64,000 nucleotides of DNA, taken from contig NZ_LYPB01000080.1 of assembly GCF_001653565.1 (NCBI RefSeq), positions 53,236-117,235 of the forward strand, in the 5' to 3' direction. The DNA comes from Paenibacillus oryzisoli (lineage in GTDB: Bacteria > Bacillota > Bacilli > Paenibacillales > NBRC-103111). Of this stretch, positions 46,401 to 54,894 are shown one piece after another; the stretch's first letter is position 1; each line of letters opens with the position of its first letter. The position numbers and the translations under genes were made by a program. The notes below the pieces were generated by a model, which saw only the letters and a list, made by a program, of their open reading frames with translations, was not told the origin of the DNA and searched no databases.

Positions 46401-46476
46401 ATTGCTGACAGCGGATGCGAATGGTGATCTCTACTATGTGAAGTACGAAACCAACTTGTACAAATACGATAAGTGA
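43471..46476 (+). CDS. Giant secreted CBM/beta-propeller protein, paralogue
   Basis: A 1001-residue secreted protein. The signal peptide ends EAHAAG. Two CBM-like domains (NSSFEEEGASIPNWNTHP and NPGFETADLTGNWTVSG) and a large beta-propeller follow. Matching blocks with the divergent 38445 protein include YQDRPFGMLADPASNRLYVG, DDQSIIALAYKNNKVYGGSS and IVGPDGNIWGIAEG. It has no C-terminal Ig/cadherin repeats, unlike its neighbour. ATG 43471 sits 8 bases behind GAGGAG. The two genes probably arose by duplication and divergent inversion. Confidence 0.82.
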   Translation: MSLGKHHRLWVPFIFTVWSVVMIVSMFGNREAHAAGIAMSLPNSSFEEEGASIPNWNTHPTFGTSTATVSNVRAYTGSKSMKMVDASSSSSLARVSDKISISPTEQIAYTASAYAYIEQGSVEVYLVFYNGTTETRVPPASVTPTVDQWNKRTITAEAPAGATEVAVMIYSGLASITTAYIDDISIGKTVKNPGFETADLTGNWTVSGAASSTTAKNGGAYSLKLDDASSLAASYAESSNVPVTSNARVSAAAKVYIASGNTEVSMHLLFKNATGTVIKEVENTFSGTTLQWIPLTISATTPNVTGAKTVSVYFTTKTTAVTVAYVDDVTLDTPIEYNLGTQIVNNPLDGAVFGKDASSSYDLMYVGSSGYPSKFVVYDARTGELLDDHDLDQIEAVWGMTVASDQSVYLGTANKRALYRYVPGTVSVNGGVKTITGSSLQKTTLDAGLNVIWDVTAGSSGNVYGGTATDGKAFLYNPTSGATVLNGNQAIVSGLAHVRSIAYGSDTEVFMGMGPTSNATIIRFNPTTGTQSTISPSGYGSTYVLGLDYIPNGSDSKLFAKLSSEPLIVINPTTGGVDASLGNVDSIGVSSKHPTDDKVYYTKGTHLYVYDISAKTQTDLGDVGGKAAGYTFVTEAGNTYLYAALSSGKILKYKLGATPIIDTSISFTIPDSPTKIRSLVKGPGDRIYTSGYLRGGLSVYQPDTGKLTRNRGAGQAENMTTIGNNLYLGIYPGAWIKKYDTNSSWNDTTNPSLLFQDIAGSPNYQDRPFGMLADPASNRLYVGSVASSGKLSGSFTVYDLTTSTRVTTVPDIVDDQSIIALAYKNNKVYGGSSVYGGIGSTANPSVTEGKVFTWQTTSSNSLPVPQFVPVAGRKVISDLIVGPDGNIWGIAEGNSSTDPSRNLTADLFIFDPNNPDAAHTTIYANKFTSSGNVSWQGGKMVVGRDGNVYVTNGGKLYAVDASSTTKDAVMLVSTGVSLLTADANGDLYYVKYETNLYKYDK

Positions 46477-46500
46477 TCAGTTTGACGTCTAAATGAACGG

Positions 46501-46529
46501 AGGCCAGGGAAGCAAATCTTCCCTGGCCT
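46501..46529. terminator. Strong stem-loop between convergent genes
   Basis: AGGCCAGGGAAG, loop CAAAT, CTTCCCTGGCCT: a perfect 12-bp stem. No T-tract on either side, but its position between two stop codons (46476 and 46555) suggests a bidirectional terminator. Confidence 0.65.
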
Positions 46530-46554
46530 TGAACTCGTTGTTCATATAGTTAAC

Positions 46555-47256
46555 CTACTCCTGAATACCGAAGAACTGTCTCATTACTTGTAATTCATGA
46601 TGAACACGCAGTGGAATTTCCTCAAGCAGCTCAGTCCATGGTACGAAAAATGACGCTTCCCAATTGAAAGGAATAAACTCCATCGTGGGGCGAAACCGCA
46701 ATGTCTGCAAATATCGTTCCACTAGTTGATTCGTTTCTGAATCTGTCGACATCTTATCCTTGAGCATATCAGGGACTAGTAGACCTGCGCTGCCAGCTGT
46801 CTCATAAGTACACGTATGTAAATTCGGAACGAGTTCAAACATTGCAAGAAGTGGAGAAAAGGCATGCTTACCTGGCTGTGAATACAGTGTTACTTGGGTA
46901 GGATTAGTATCAGGTACATTGCTTCGATCCTTCAGAATTCCTTTGAAGTATTTGCCATGAAAGCTGCACTCACAATTGATGACACTGCCGTCATGCCCAA
47001 CATAGATCCATATATGTTCCAGCTCGTACAAATGCTCGATATCATAATCCCAATAGATAGCATATTCAATTACTTTTTCAATACGAGTATCCGACTCGAA
47101 GCTGATTGTACGACGAAAAGAGGGAGACGGACCGTCTTGATTGAAGATCGTTACCCCAACACGAACAGGTAAGAATGGTTCCAAGCGATCAAATAACAGT
47201 TGTGGTGCATACATCTGAACAAGTGCCAAGTCGAAAATTCCTTGCTGGTTCTGCAT
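46555..47256 (-). CDS. Hypothetical cytoplasmic protein
   Basis: A 233-residue soluble protein with no signal peptide. AGGAGGAAG precedes the ATG. Features include an early LLFDRLEPFLPVRVGVTIF strand-helix and IYWDYDIEHLYELEHIWIYVG with several acidic and His residues. I do not recognise a family; a vague resemblance to Vps62-like proteins is not reliable. It is a single gene convergent with the giant propeller gene. Confidence 0.6.
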   Translation of the reverse strand: MQNQQGIFDLALVQMYAPQLLFDRLEPFLPVRVGVTIFNQDGPSPSFRRTISFESDTRIEKVIEYAIYWDYDIEHLYELEHIWIYVGHDGSVINCECSFHGKYFKGILKDRSNVPDTNPTQVTLYSQPGKHAFSPLLAMFELVPNLHTCTYETAGSAGLLVPDMLKDKMSTDSETNQLVERYLQTLRFRPTMEFIPFNWEASFFVPWTELLEEIPLRVHHELQVMRQFFGIQE

Positions 47257-47458
47257 CGTAGCTTCCTCCTATTGGACTTGATGTACTATACCTTTCATTA
47301 TAAGAATATCTGAAGGACAAACCTTAAAATCTCCTAGAAAAATCTATAGAATTATTGTGAACAAAGAGGATTACACGAAAGGAAATTACAAACAATTCTC
47401 GAATAAGTAGTCTAACTAGATGGGTAATTATTTTAATCAAAGATAGGAGATTGGTTCA

Positions 47459-47806
47459 ATGATAAAGGGCTTCGGAGGCATTTTCTGGAGAACAAAGGAT
47501 ATAGAAGTTATTAAAAAATGGTACAGTGACGTACTGAAGATTGAGATAGGAAGTTGGAATGGAACTGTAATCAAACCGGAAGAAGGGAATGAGACGATCT
47601 TTTCTTTCTTTACCGAGAATGACAGTTACTTTCCTGCAGATCAGCAAGTCATGTTGAATTTCCAAGTTCATAATCTTGACGAGATGATTGAACACCTTGC
47701 ACATATTGGCGTACCGCTTGCCAAGGAGAAAGAGAGTAGTGACTATGGAAAATTTGTTTGGATTGTAGATCCAGACGGCCGACTCATTGAGCTTTGGGAG
47801 AAATGA
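47459..47806 (+). CDS. VOC (glyoxalase-like) family protein
   Basis: A 115-residue protein of the vicinal-oxygen-chelate fold. KGFGGIFWRTKDIEVIKKWYSDVLKIEIG is the first beta-alpha-beta unit, and VWIVDPDGRLIELWEK is the classic closing strand with Glu. It may be a dimeric metalloenzyme or binding protein, possibly for antibiotic resistance or detoxification; substrate unknown. AGGAGATTGGTTCA precedes the ATG. A terminator follows. Confidence 0.8.
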   Translation: MIKGFGGIFWRTKDIEVIKKWYSDVLKIEIGSWNGTVIKPEEGNETIFSFFTENDSYFPADQQVMLNFQVHNLDEMIEHLAHIGVPLAKEKESSDYGKFVWIVDPDGRLIELWEK

Positions 47807-47819
47807 GAAAAAACAAGAA

Positions 47820-47847
47820 AAGGACCTGATAATTAATCAGGTTCTTT
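47820..47847 (+). terminator. Terminator after the VOC gene
   Basis: AAGGACCTGAT, loop AATTA, ATCAGGTTCTT (one G:U), T-rich end. Confidence 0.65.
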
Positions 47848-47851
47848 CGCC

Positions 47852-47880
47852 TTGCATATAGATAAACGAGATGGTATAAT
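47852..47880 (+). promoter_or_regulatory. Promoter of the rifampicin phosphotransferase gene
   Basis: TTGCAT (47852-47857), a 17-base spacer and TATAAT (47875-47880). The expected start near 47887 leaves a leader of about 115 bases before the ATG at 48004. No rifamycin-associated element (GGGGCTTGC-type dyad) is visible here. Confidence 0.6.
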
Positions 47881-48003
47881 CGGTTTGCGACTTTATTTTA
47901 TATAATATGACATAAATATTCTATCTTACATTTTTATTGTAGCATGAGGACGAAATACTTGTCAAATGGTTTTTATTACTTATATGGATAGGAGAGATCT
48001 TGC

Positions 48004-50598
48004 ATGCGTTCTTGGGTTCTCAGTTTTGAGGAAATGGATGTCACACAGCTCTCGCTCGTAGGTGGAAAAGGCTTGAATCTAGGGGTATTATCAACAATTG
48101 AAGGTATCCAAGTGCCAGAAGGATTCGTGGTTACGACGGAAGGGTTTCACCAAGCCATGGAGTCAAATGTGTCATACCATGCTTTATTGGACCGACTCTC
48201 CATGCTAAGAGTAGATGATCGAGTTCAAATTGGTGACATTAGTAAACAGATTAGACAAGTCATATTGGACGTAGAAATTCCATCCGAAGTCGTCAATGCT
48301 GTTGCGCACTATCTCTCCCAGTTCGGTGATGAACATGCCTATGCCGTGCGCTCTAGTGCGACCGCAGAAGATTTGCCACACGCCTCTTTCGCAGGGCAAC
48401 AAGACACCTATTTAAATGTTATCGGCAAAGAGAGTATCCTGAAGCATATTAGCCAATGTTGGGCTTCTTTATTTACAGATCGCGCGGTTATTTACCGATT
48501 GCAAAATGGTTTCGATCACAGCCAAGTATATCTAGCTGTTATCGTGCAGAGGATGGTTTTCCCGCAATCTTCGGGGATTATGTTTACCGCGGATCCAATG
48601 ACTTCCAACCGCAAGTTGCTCTCCATCGATGCGAGCTACGGACTTGGTGAAGCATTGGTTTCTGGTTTGGTATCTGCGGATTGTTATACCGTACAGGAGG
48701 AGCAAATCGTCAATAAACGTATAGCATCCAAAAAAATAGCTATCTATCGTCGAGAAGAAAGCGGCACAGAGACTAAGCAACTTGACCTTGATCAGCTCAA
48801 TTCTCAAACCTTGACAGATCAACAAATTCTACAACTAGCACGCATTGGTAGAGGGATTGAGGCTTTTTTTGGCAGCCCACAAGATATTGAATGGTGTTTG
48901 GCTGAGGATACATTTTATATCGTCCAGAGCCGTCCAATCACGACGTTATTCCCGATTCCTGAAGCGAGTGATGATGCCAAACACGTATATCTATCCGTTG
49001 GCCACCAACAGATGATGACGGACCCCATCAAACCAATGGGATTATCCTTCTATCTGTTAATTACGCCTGCACCCATGCGTAAAGCTGGTGGGCGGTTGTT
49101 TATTGATGTTGCCCCTAGGCTAGCTAAAGCTGGCGACAGGGAAACTTTGTTAACTACCATTGGAACCGACCCGCTCATTAAAAGTGCACTCATGACCATC
49201 ATTGAGCGAGAGTACATCAAGTTATTACCAAGTGAGCAAACACCTCCGATTCCGGCAAGAAACATTCCTGATTTCCTTGCAGAAATTGAGAACAATCCGC
49301 ACATCGTTCCGGAATTGATTCAGAGCAACGAGGCATCGGTAGAAGAGTTAAAACAACGCATCCATACGAAATCGGGATCAGATGTAATGGATTGTATCCT
49401 GGAAGATGTCCAGCAATTGAAGAAGATGCTATTTGACCAACGAAGTACGGCTGTATTTATGACTGCCATTCAAGCTTCATTATGGATCAATGATAAAATG
49501 AACGAGTGGTTAGGCGAGAAAAATGCAGCAGATACGCTTTCGCAATCGGTACCATACAATATTACTTCGGAAATGGGTCTGGCATTAATGGGTGTTGCAG
49601 ATCGGATACGGCCGTATACCGGAATCGTTGATTATTTGAAACATGTAAAAGATGATAACTTCTTGGATGAACTGGTTAAGTTCGAAGGTGGAGAGGAAGC
49701 TCAAGAAGCCATCCAAGCGTATCTTGATAAATACGGTATGAGGTGCGCAGGAGAAATCGATATTTCTAGAACACGTTGGAGTGAAAATCCGAGCGCATTG
49801 ATTCCCATGATTCTAAGTAACATTAAAGCCTTTGAGCCAAATGCCGGTCAACGGAAATTTGAACAAGGACGCCAAGAAGCGTTGGATAAAGAGCAGGAGT
49901 TAGTAGCGCGATTACGCCAATTGCCAGATGGTGAACACAAAGCGGAAGAGACCCAACGAATGATTCGCCGAATTCGCAATTTCATCGGTTATCGTGAATA
50001 TCCCAAATACGGTTGGATTAACCGCTATTTCGTTTATAAGCAGGCTTTACTGAAAGAAGCTGAACGTCTCATACAAGCAGGTATCATTGTTGAAAAAGAA
50101 GATATCTTCTATCTCTCTTTTGAAGAGCTTCGCGATGTGGTACGTACGAATCAACTGGATTATCGCATAATCAGTAAGCGGAAAGAAGATTACAAATTAT
50201 ACGAGAAACTAACGCCTCCGCGCGTCATCACATCGGATGGTGAAATTATTTCGGGTACATATAACCGAGATCATATCCCTGCTGACGCTCTTGTGGGTCT
50301 CCCAGTATCTTCTGGCAGTATAGAAGGACGTGCTCGTGTCATTTTAAACATGGAAAAAGCGGATTTAGAAGAAGGAGACATCCTAGTCACGTCCTTCACG
50401 GACCCTGGTTGGACACCTTTGTTTGTATCCATTAAAGGATTAGTCACCGAAGTGGGTGGACTGATGACCCATGGCGCTGTTATTGCACGTGAATATGGCT
50501 TGCCGGCCGTTGTCGGGGTAGAAAATGCCACCAAACTAATCAAAGATGGGCAACGAATTCGTGTGCATGGCACGGAAGGGTATATTGAGATATTATAG
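48004..50598 (+). CDS. rph: Rifampicin phosphotransferase (PEP-synthase-like)
   Basis: An 864-residue protein matching the Rph layout. The N-terminal ATP-grasp half shows LVGGKGLNLGVL, VRSSATAEDLPHASFAGQQDTYLN, DIEWCLAEDTFYIVQSRP and STGSIEGRARV-like text. A long central drug-binding region follows. The C-terminal swivelling domain is VTEVGGLMTHGAVIAREYG, with phospho-carrier His823 (His825 in the Listeria enzyme, from memory). The family moves the beta-phosphate of ATP to rifampicin. GGAGAG precedes ATG 48004. A MarR regulator and an exporter follow. Distinction from true PEP synthase rests on length and neighbourhood. Confidence 0.88.
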   Translation: MRSWVLSFEEMDVTQLSLVGGKGLNLGVLSTIEGIQVPEGFVVTTEGFHQAMESNVSYHALLDRLSMLRVDDRVQIGDISKQIRQVILDVEIPSEVVNAVAHYLSQFGDEHAYAVRSSATAEDLPHASFAGQQDTYLNVIGKESILKHISQCWASLFTDRAVIYRLQNGFDHSQVYLAVIVQRMVFPQSSGIMFTADPMTSNRKLLSIDASYGLGEALVSGLVSADCYTVQEEQIVNKRIASKKIAIYRREESGTETKQLDLDQLNSQTLTDQQILQLARIGRGIEAFFGSPQDIEWCLAEDTFYIVQSRPITTLFPIPEASDDAKHVYLSVGHQQMMTDPIKPMGLSFYLLITPAPMRKAGGRLFIDVAPRLAKAGDRETLLTTIGTDPLIKSALMTIIEREYIKLLPSEQTPPIPARNIPDFLAEIENNPHIVPELIQSNEASVEELKQRIHTKSGSDVMDCILEDVQQLKKMLFDQRSTAVFMTAIQASLWINDKMNEWLGEKNAADTLSQSVPYNITSEMGLALMGVADRIRPYTGIVDYLKHVKDDNFLDELVKFEGGEEAQEAIQAYLDKYGMRCAGEIDISRTRWSENPSALIPMILSNIKAFEPNAGQRKFEQGRQEALDKEQELVARLRQLPDGEHKAEETQRMIRRIRNFIGYREYPKYGWINRYFVYKQALLKEAERLIQAGIIVEKEDIFYLSFEELRDVVRTNQLDYRIISKRKEDYKLYEKLTPPRVITSDGEIISGTYNRDHIPADALVGLPVSSGSIEGRARVILNMEKADLEEGDILVTSFTDPGWTPLFVSIKGLVTEVGGLMTHGAVIAREYGLPAVVGVENATKLIKDGQRIRVHGTEGYIEIL

Positions 50599-50655
50599 GA
50601 GGTATATATGTGTGCTGGCCGATTCCGTTCGGTCTCAAGGTGGGAAGGAGAGGCT

Positions 50656-51129
50656 ATGAACAAAGAAGATCAGGTCATCAAGGGTTTCAGGGATTTATAT
50701 AATAAAATGGTTTGGCTCAATAAAGATAAGATGGAAGACAGTCTAAAGGGGTATACGTCATCGGAAGTCCATTGCATCGAATACATTGAAAATAATAGAG
50801 ATGCCAATGTGACGAAACTTGCCGAAACCTTTTATATGACTCGCGGCGCATTTAGTAAATTAACTCAGAAGCTCATAAAAAAAGGTCTTATTGAAAGCTA
50901 CCAAAAGTCAGACAATAAGAAAGAAGTGTATTTCAAGCTTACTCCACAAGGGAAAGTCATTTATAACATCCATAATGATCTGCACAAAGAGTTTCAAGAG
51001 CGGGATAAAGCCGTATTTGAACAGGTATCTGAGGAACAATTCGATAGTGTGCTTAACTTCGTGGATAAATATAATAGACATTTGGATGCAGAGATAAAGA
51101 AAGTAGGTATAGTCATTAACTCGGAATAA
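50656..51129 (+). CDS. MarR-family transcriptional regulator
   Basis: A 157-residue winged-helix protein. It has SSEVHCIEYIENNRDANVTKLAE, then FYMTRGAFSKLTQKLIKKGLIESY (recognition helix) and the KEVYFKLTPQGK wing. It starts at ATG 50656 behind GGAAGGAGAGG, 57 bases after rph. It probably represses the exporter gene downstream through the repeats at 51213-51261, and perhaps also rph. The ligand is unknown, perhaps a rifamycin or another drug. Confidence 0.88.
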   Translation: MNKEDQVIKGFRDLYNKMVWLNKDKMEDSLKGYTSSEVHCIEYIENNRDANVTKLAETFYMTRGAFSKLTQKLIKKGLIESYQKSDNKKEVYFKLTPQGKVIYNIHNDLHKEFQERDKAVFEQVSEEQFDSVLNFVDKYNRHLDAEIKKVGIVINSE

Positions 51130-51159
51130 ATGTGAATAAGGCTATTAAAACCACAACAG

Positions 51160-51194
51160 GCAGTCGCGCTCATTAGAGAACGACTGCTTTTTTA
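51160..51194 (+). terminator. Terminator after the MarR gene
   Basis: GCAGTCG, 14-base loop with internal complementarity, CGACTGC, then seven T residues. Confidence 0.75.
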
Positions 51195-51208
51195 CTGCGA
51201 TTATTTTG

Positions 51209-51261
51209 TTGACAAGGAAACAAAAAATCGATACTATGAATTATGTTTCCAAGGAATCAAA
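51209..51261 (+). promoter_or_regulatory. Promoter and candidate MarR operator before the MFS gene
   Basis: TTGACA (51209-51214), a 17-base spacer and TACTAT (51232-51237). CAAGGAAACAAA (51213-51224) repeats as CAAGGAATCAAA (51250-51261). GGAAAC (51216) and GTTTCC (51245) form an inverted pair flanking the -10. A MarR protein could bind here and block transcription. Confidence 0.55.
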
Positions 51262-51285
51262 ATTCAACATATAAGGAGAATAACC

Positions 51286-52524
51286 ATGACTATAATTCGC
51301 TCACACAATAAACAAAACCCAAATCCAAGCATAAATAAACACGCTTTACTATTCGGCCTTATCTCTGTATTTCTATGTGGAATTGGCTTCAGTATTATAG
51401 CCCCTGTCGTTCCATTCTTAGTGCAACCTTATATCAACAATCCAAGCGAACAAGCAATCGTTGTCACGTTGCTGACCTCAGTGTATGCTGTCTGTGTATT
51501 TTTTGCAGCTCCTGTACTTGGTGTTCTCAGTGACAAATTCGGGCGTCGTCCGATACTCTTACTATGCCTATTCGGTTCTGCCATCGGGTACTTCGTTTTC
51601 GGGCTTGGAGGAGCATTATGGGTCCTATTTGCGGGACGGATCATAGAAGGTGTAACTGGCGGAAGTATAAGCACGATCTTCGCATATTTTGCAGACATCA
51701 TTCCGTCGGAACAGAGAACCAAATATTTTGGGTGGGTGAGTGCAGTTGTTGGGATAGGTACTGTCATTGGCCCTACGGTAGGCGGTTTGCTTGCTAAGTT
51801 TAGTTACGCAACACCGATGTCTGTTGGAGCACTAATCACTTTATTAAATGTGATCTATGGCTGCTTTTATATGCCTGAGAGCCTTAGAGAGCAAAATAAA
51901 CGGCTAGTGATTAGTATTGGAAAGCTTAATCCATTTGGGCAGCTTGCAAACCTACTTTCGAAGAAACACTTACAACGACTGTTTATCACGGCATTTTTAC
52001 TTTGGATTCCCAATGGATCGTTACAGGCTGTTTTTTCACAATTTGCAGTGGATACGTTTAGTTGGAAACCTGCACTCATTGGACTCCTGTTTTCAATTAT
52101 TGGCGTCCAAGACATCATTTCACAAAGTTTGATCATGCCTAAGCTTCTGATGAGATGCAGTGATAAACAAATAGCGATATTAGGGATGGCTTCCGAGATA
52201 ATTGGCTACGCCTTAATTGCGCTAGCTGCATTGTGCTCATTCTATCCGCTATTGATCGTTGGCATGTTTATTTTTGGTTTTGGTGATTCGATTTTCGGGC
52301 CTTCTTTCAATGGGATGCTCGCCAACTCAGTCGATTCTAGTGAACAAGGAAGGATTCAAGGAGGCAGCCAAGCCATTCAAGCTCTAGCAAGAATGATTGG
52401 GCCAATCGTTGGCGGGGGGCTCTATGTTTCAATAGGCCATGCTGCACCCGCTTTAATGGGAATTATTCTGATTGGAGTTGCGATAGCCGTTTTAAATAAG
52501 AGAAGGGTATTGTTATCAAAGTGA
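51286..52524 (+). CDS. MFS drug-exporter-type transporter (TetA-like group)
   Basis: A 412-residue 12-helix membrane protein. Motif A is visible as GVLSDKFGRRPIL, motif C as GTVIGPTVGGLL, and both sit in the TetA/drug-H+ antiporter manner. The N-terminus is basic and short. AAGGAG precedes ATG 51286. It follows a MarR regulator and rph, which supports a role in drug efflux. The actual substrate is unknown. Confidence 0.85.
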   Translation: MTIIRSHNKQNPNPSINKHALLFGLISVFLCGIGFSIIAPVVPFLVQPYINNPSEQAIVVTLLTSVYAVCVFFAAPVLGVLSDKFGRRPILLLCLFGSAIGYFVFGLGGALWVLFAGRIIEGVTGGSISTIFAYFADIIPSEQRTKYFGWVSAVVGIGTVIGPTVGGLLAKFSYATPMSVGALITLLNVIYGCFYMPESLREQNKRLVISIGKLNPFGQLANLLSKKHLQRLFITAFLLWIPNGSLQAVFSQFAVDTFSWKPALIGLLFSIIGVQDIISQSLIMPKLLMRCSDKQIAILGMASEIIGYALIALAALCSFYPLLIVGMFIFGFGDSIFGPSFNGMLANSVDSSEQGRIQGGSQAIQALARMIGPIVGGGLYVSIGHAAPALMGIILIGVAIAVLNKRRVLLSK

Positions 52525-52614
52525 CATGTAAAATTATAATAAGAAAAGGAATCTACCTATGCGCTCACGAATAGTTGCTGGAGGTCATACATACTTGAAG
52601 AGGAGAGGGACAGG

Positions 52615-54810
52615 TTGACACAGACACAAGAGTGGCAGGCAAATTGGCTAATGGATCGTCCTTTTATGCAGTTGGACAAATTATATCTCTACCATAAAGA
52701 GCATGAAACGGTAGCAAACGAACCGTACCAACCAGACTTACAGCATCACCATTGGTATGTTAGAAATGTATTTATGTTGGATGAAAAGGTGATCGATGAG
52801 GGTAAGTTATGGCTTCATTTGACAGCGGATGATTACTACAAATTGTATATCAATGGTGAATTCGTTGGTCAAGGGCCAGCGCAAAGTGATGCGAATCATT
52901 ATTATTACAATCGTATAGATGTAAGTCCGTTTCTATGCGTTGGAAAAAATGTGATTGCTGTTCATGTTTACTACCAAGGGTTGTTAAACCGCGCCTATAA
53001 TAGCGCTGACAATCGGCAAGGTTTTATCGCAGAACTGTGGTCCGACGAACATCTATTGCTCAAGAGTGATCGTACTTGGAAAGCGAAACGGGTTCATGAT
53101 AATCGGCCTGGCGTGACATTTGGGTATGATACGCAATTCACAGAGCATCTAGATGCAAGGCAAACGGAGCGCGGTTGGATGGATGTAAATTTCGACGATT
53201 CTGCTTGGGCACACGCGGAAGCCGCGGAGCATACCGATTATACCTTTGTTCAGCAGCCAACTCCGTTGCTTGACGTCTATAAGAAGCAGCCTGCACGTGT
53301 CGAACGTCTTGCACCTGGACATTATCTAATCGACTTCGGAACCGAGTTGACGGGTCAATTCGCCATGAATGCTCAGGGACAAGCAGGCGAAAATGTACAT
53401 ATTTGGTCAGGGGAAGAATTGATGCCAGGGGATCAAGCCGTTCGCTATGAAATGCGCTGCAATTGCCTATATCATGACCAATGGACATTATCCGGTGATT
53501 TCGACGATTATCAGACATATGATTACAAGGCGTTCCGCTATGTGGAAGTGCAAGGGCCTGAGGCATCACTGAAACCGGAATCCTTCCACGCGGTCGTCAG
53601 ACACTATCCATTAGATGACCAAAGTTGTGTACTTCATAGCTCGGATGAAAGAATGAATCAAATTTTCGAAATTTGTAAGAATGGCGTCCGCTATGGATCT
53701 CAGGAAAACTTCGTGGACTGTCCAAGCCGGGAAAAAGGGCAGTATCTAGGTGATAATACGATCATAGGTCACTCCCATATGCTGCTCAGCGGGGATTTGC
53801 GACTGGTTCGTAAAGCGATTGAACAATTTGGGCGAAGTTCGTTCGTCTGTGATGGGATTATGGCCGTTGTACCCGGTCATTACATGCAGGAAATAGCTGA
53901 TTTCTCCCTACAGTGGCCGATGCAAGTTATGACGTATTATTGGTACAGCGGGGATACAGCATTTCTTCAGGAGATGTACCCGTATGCGGAAGGTTTACTA
54001 CAACATTTTGAGAAGTTTGAACGCGAAGATGGATTGATTGAGAATTTCACGGACAAATGGAATCTGGTTGATTGGCCGCAAAATTTGCGTGACAACTATG
54101 ATTTCGAACTGACGAGACCCGTTGGCCCTGGCTGTCATAATGTCATTAATGCGTTATATATCGGGTGTGTACAAACGGTATACGAGATTCGCAAATTGCT
54201 CGGAGTTGAGTTCGAGAATCGACTGCCGCGATTAACTAAGAGCTTCTTAGATGCTTTCTATGATGAGAAGGAAGGGCTATTCAGGGATGCAGAGCACAGT
54301 ACACATCATGCTCTGCATGCCAATGTACTTCCTCTGTTGTTCCATATTGTTCCGAAGGAATCTGTCGGTCCAATTGTCGATATGATTCGGACCAAACGGT
54401 TTGCATGTGGGGTGTATTTCTCTTACTTTGTAATGAAGGCTCTTGCAGAGGTCGAAGAACATGAATTCATCTATGATTTACTTTCAGCGGATGATGAGCA
54501 CTCTTGGGGGAATATGCTCAAAGAAGGAGCGACCACTTGCTTCGAAGCATGGGGGAAAGATCAGAAATGGAACACAAGCTTATGCCATCCATGGGCAAGC
54601 GGGCCGGTTCCTATTCTGATCGAGGATATTATTGGTCTGAAACCATCGAAGCCTGGATGGCAAGAAATCGCATTTTCGCCGAAGCTTCCTGCATCCTGGA
54701 CTTCGTTTTCGCTGCAGTTGAATGTGCCAACAGGCACGATACGTCTCCAGTATGAGAATGGGGAGTGGCGTGAAAGCTTTCCGCCGGGTATCGCAGTGAT
54801 ACGGCATTAA
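52615..54810 (+). CDS. Alpha-L-rhamnosidase, GH78-like
   Basis: A 731-residue glycoside hydrolase. The N-terminal beta-sandwich domains hold YVRNVFMLDEKVIDEG, ADDYYKLYINGEFVGQGP and FDDYQTYDYKAFRYVEVQG. The (alpha/alpha)6 barrel carries DCPSREKGQYLGDN with a predicted acidic catalytic residue, then FEAWGKDQKWNTSLCHPWAS. No signal peptide is visible, so it would act in the cytoplasm. It starts at TTG 52615 behind GGAGAGGGA. It should release rhamnose from imported oligosaccharides. It is a lone gene with a terminator behind. Confidence 0.88.
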   Translation: MTQTQEWQANWLMDRPFMQLDKLYLYHKEHETVANEPYQPDLQHHHWYVRNVFMLDEKVIDEGKLWLHLTADDYYKLYINGEFVGQGPAQSDANHYYYNRIDVSPFLCVGKNVIAVHVYYQGLLNRAYNSADNRQGFIAELWSDEHLLLKSDRTWKAKRVHDNRPGVTFGYDTQFTEHLDARQTERGWMDVNFDDSAWAHAEAAEHTDYTFVQQPTPLLDVYKKQPARVERLAPGHYLIDFGTELTGQFAMNAQGQAGENVHIWSGEELMPGDQAVRYEMRCNCLYHDQWTLSGDFDDYQTYDYKAFRYVEVQGPEASLKPESFHAVVRHYPLDDQSCVLHSSDERMNQIFEICKNGVRYGSQENFVDCPSREKGQYLGDNTIIGHSHMLLSGDLRLVRKAIEQFGRSSFVCDGIMAVVPGHYMQEIADFSLQWPMQVMTYYWYSGDTAFLQEMYPYAEGLLQHFEKFEREDGLIENFTDKWNLVDWPQNLRDNYDFELTRPVGPGCHNVINALYIGCVQTVYEIRKLLGVEFENRLPRLTKSFLDAFYDEKEGLFRDAEHSTHHALHANVLPLLFHIVPKESVGPIVDMIRTKRFACGVYFSYFVMKALAEVEEHEFIYDLLSADDEHSWGNMLKEGATTCFEAWGKDQKWNTSLCHPWASGPVPILIEDIIGLKPSKPGWQEIAFSPKLPASWTSFSLQLNVPTGTIRLQYENGEWRESFPPGIAVIRH

Positions 54811-54831
54811 TCCAATAGGGAATATGAGATT

Positions 54832-54863
54832 AGCCGGCTGACGCCTAAGGGTCAGTCGGCTTT
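54832..54863 (+). terminator. Terminator after the GH78 gene
   Basis: AGCCGGCTGAC, loop GCCTAAGG, GTCAGTCGGCT (one G:U), then TTTGG. Confidence 0.65.
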
Positions 54864-54894
54864 GGTTGCTATGACGTACAGGGGAGAGATCGCT

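Noticed and set aside
47820..48003. Rifamycin-associated element upstream of rph
   Set aside because: No GGGGCTTGC-type dyad is present in either strand of the leader.
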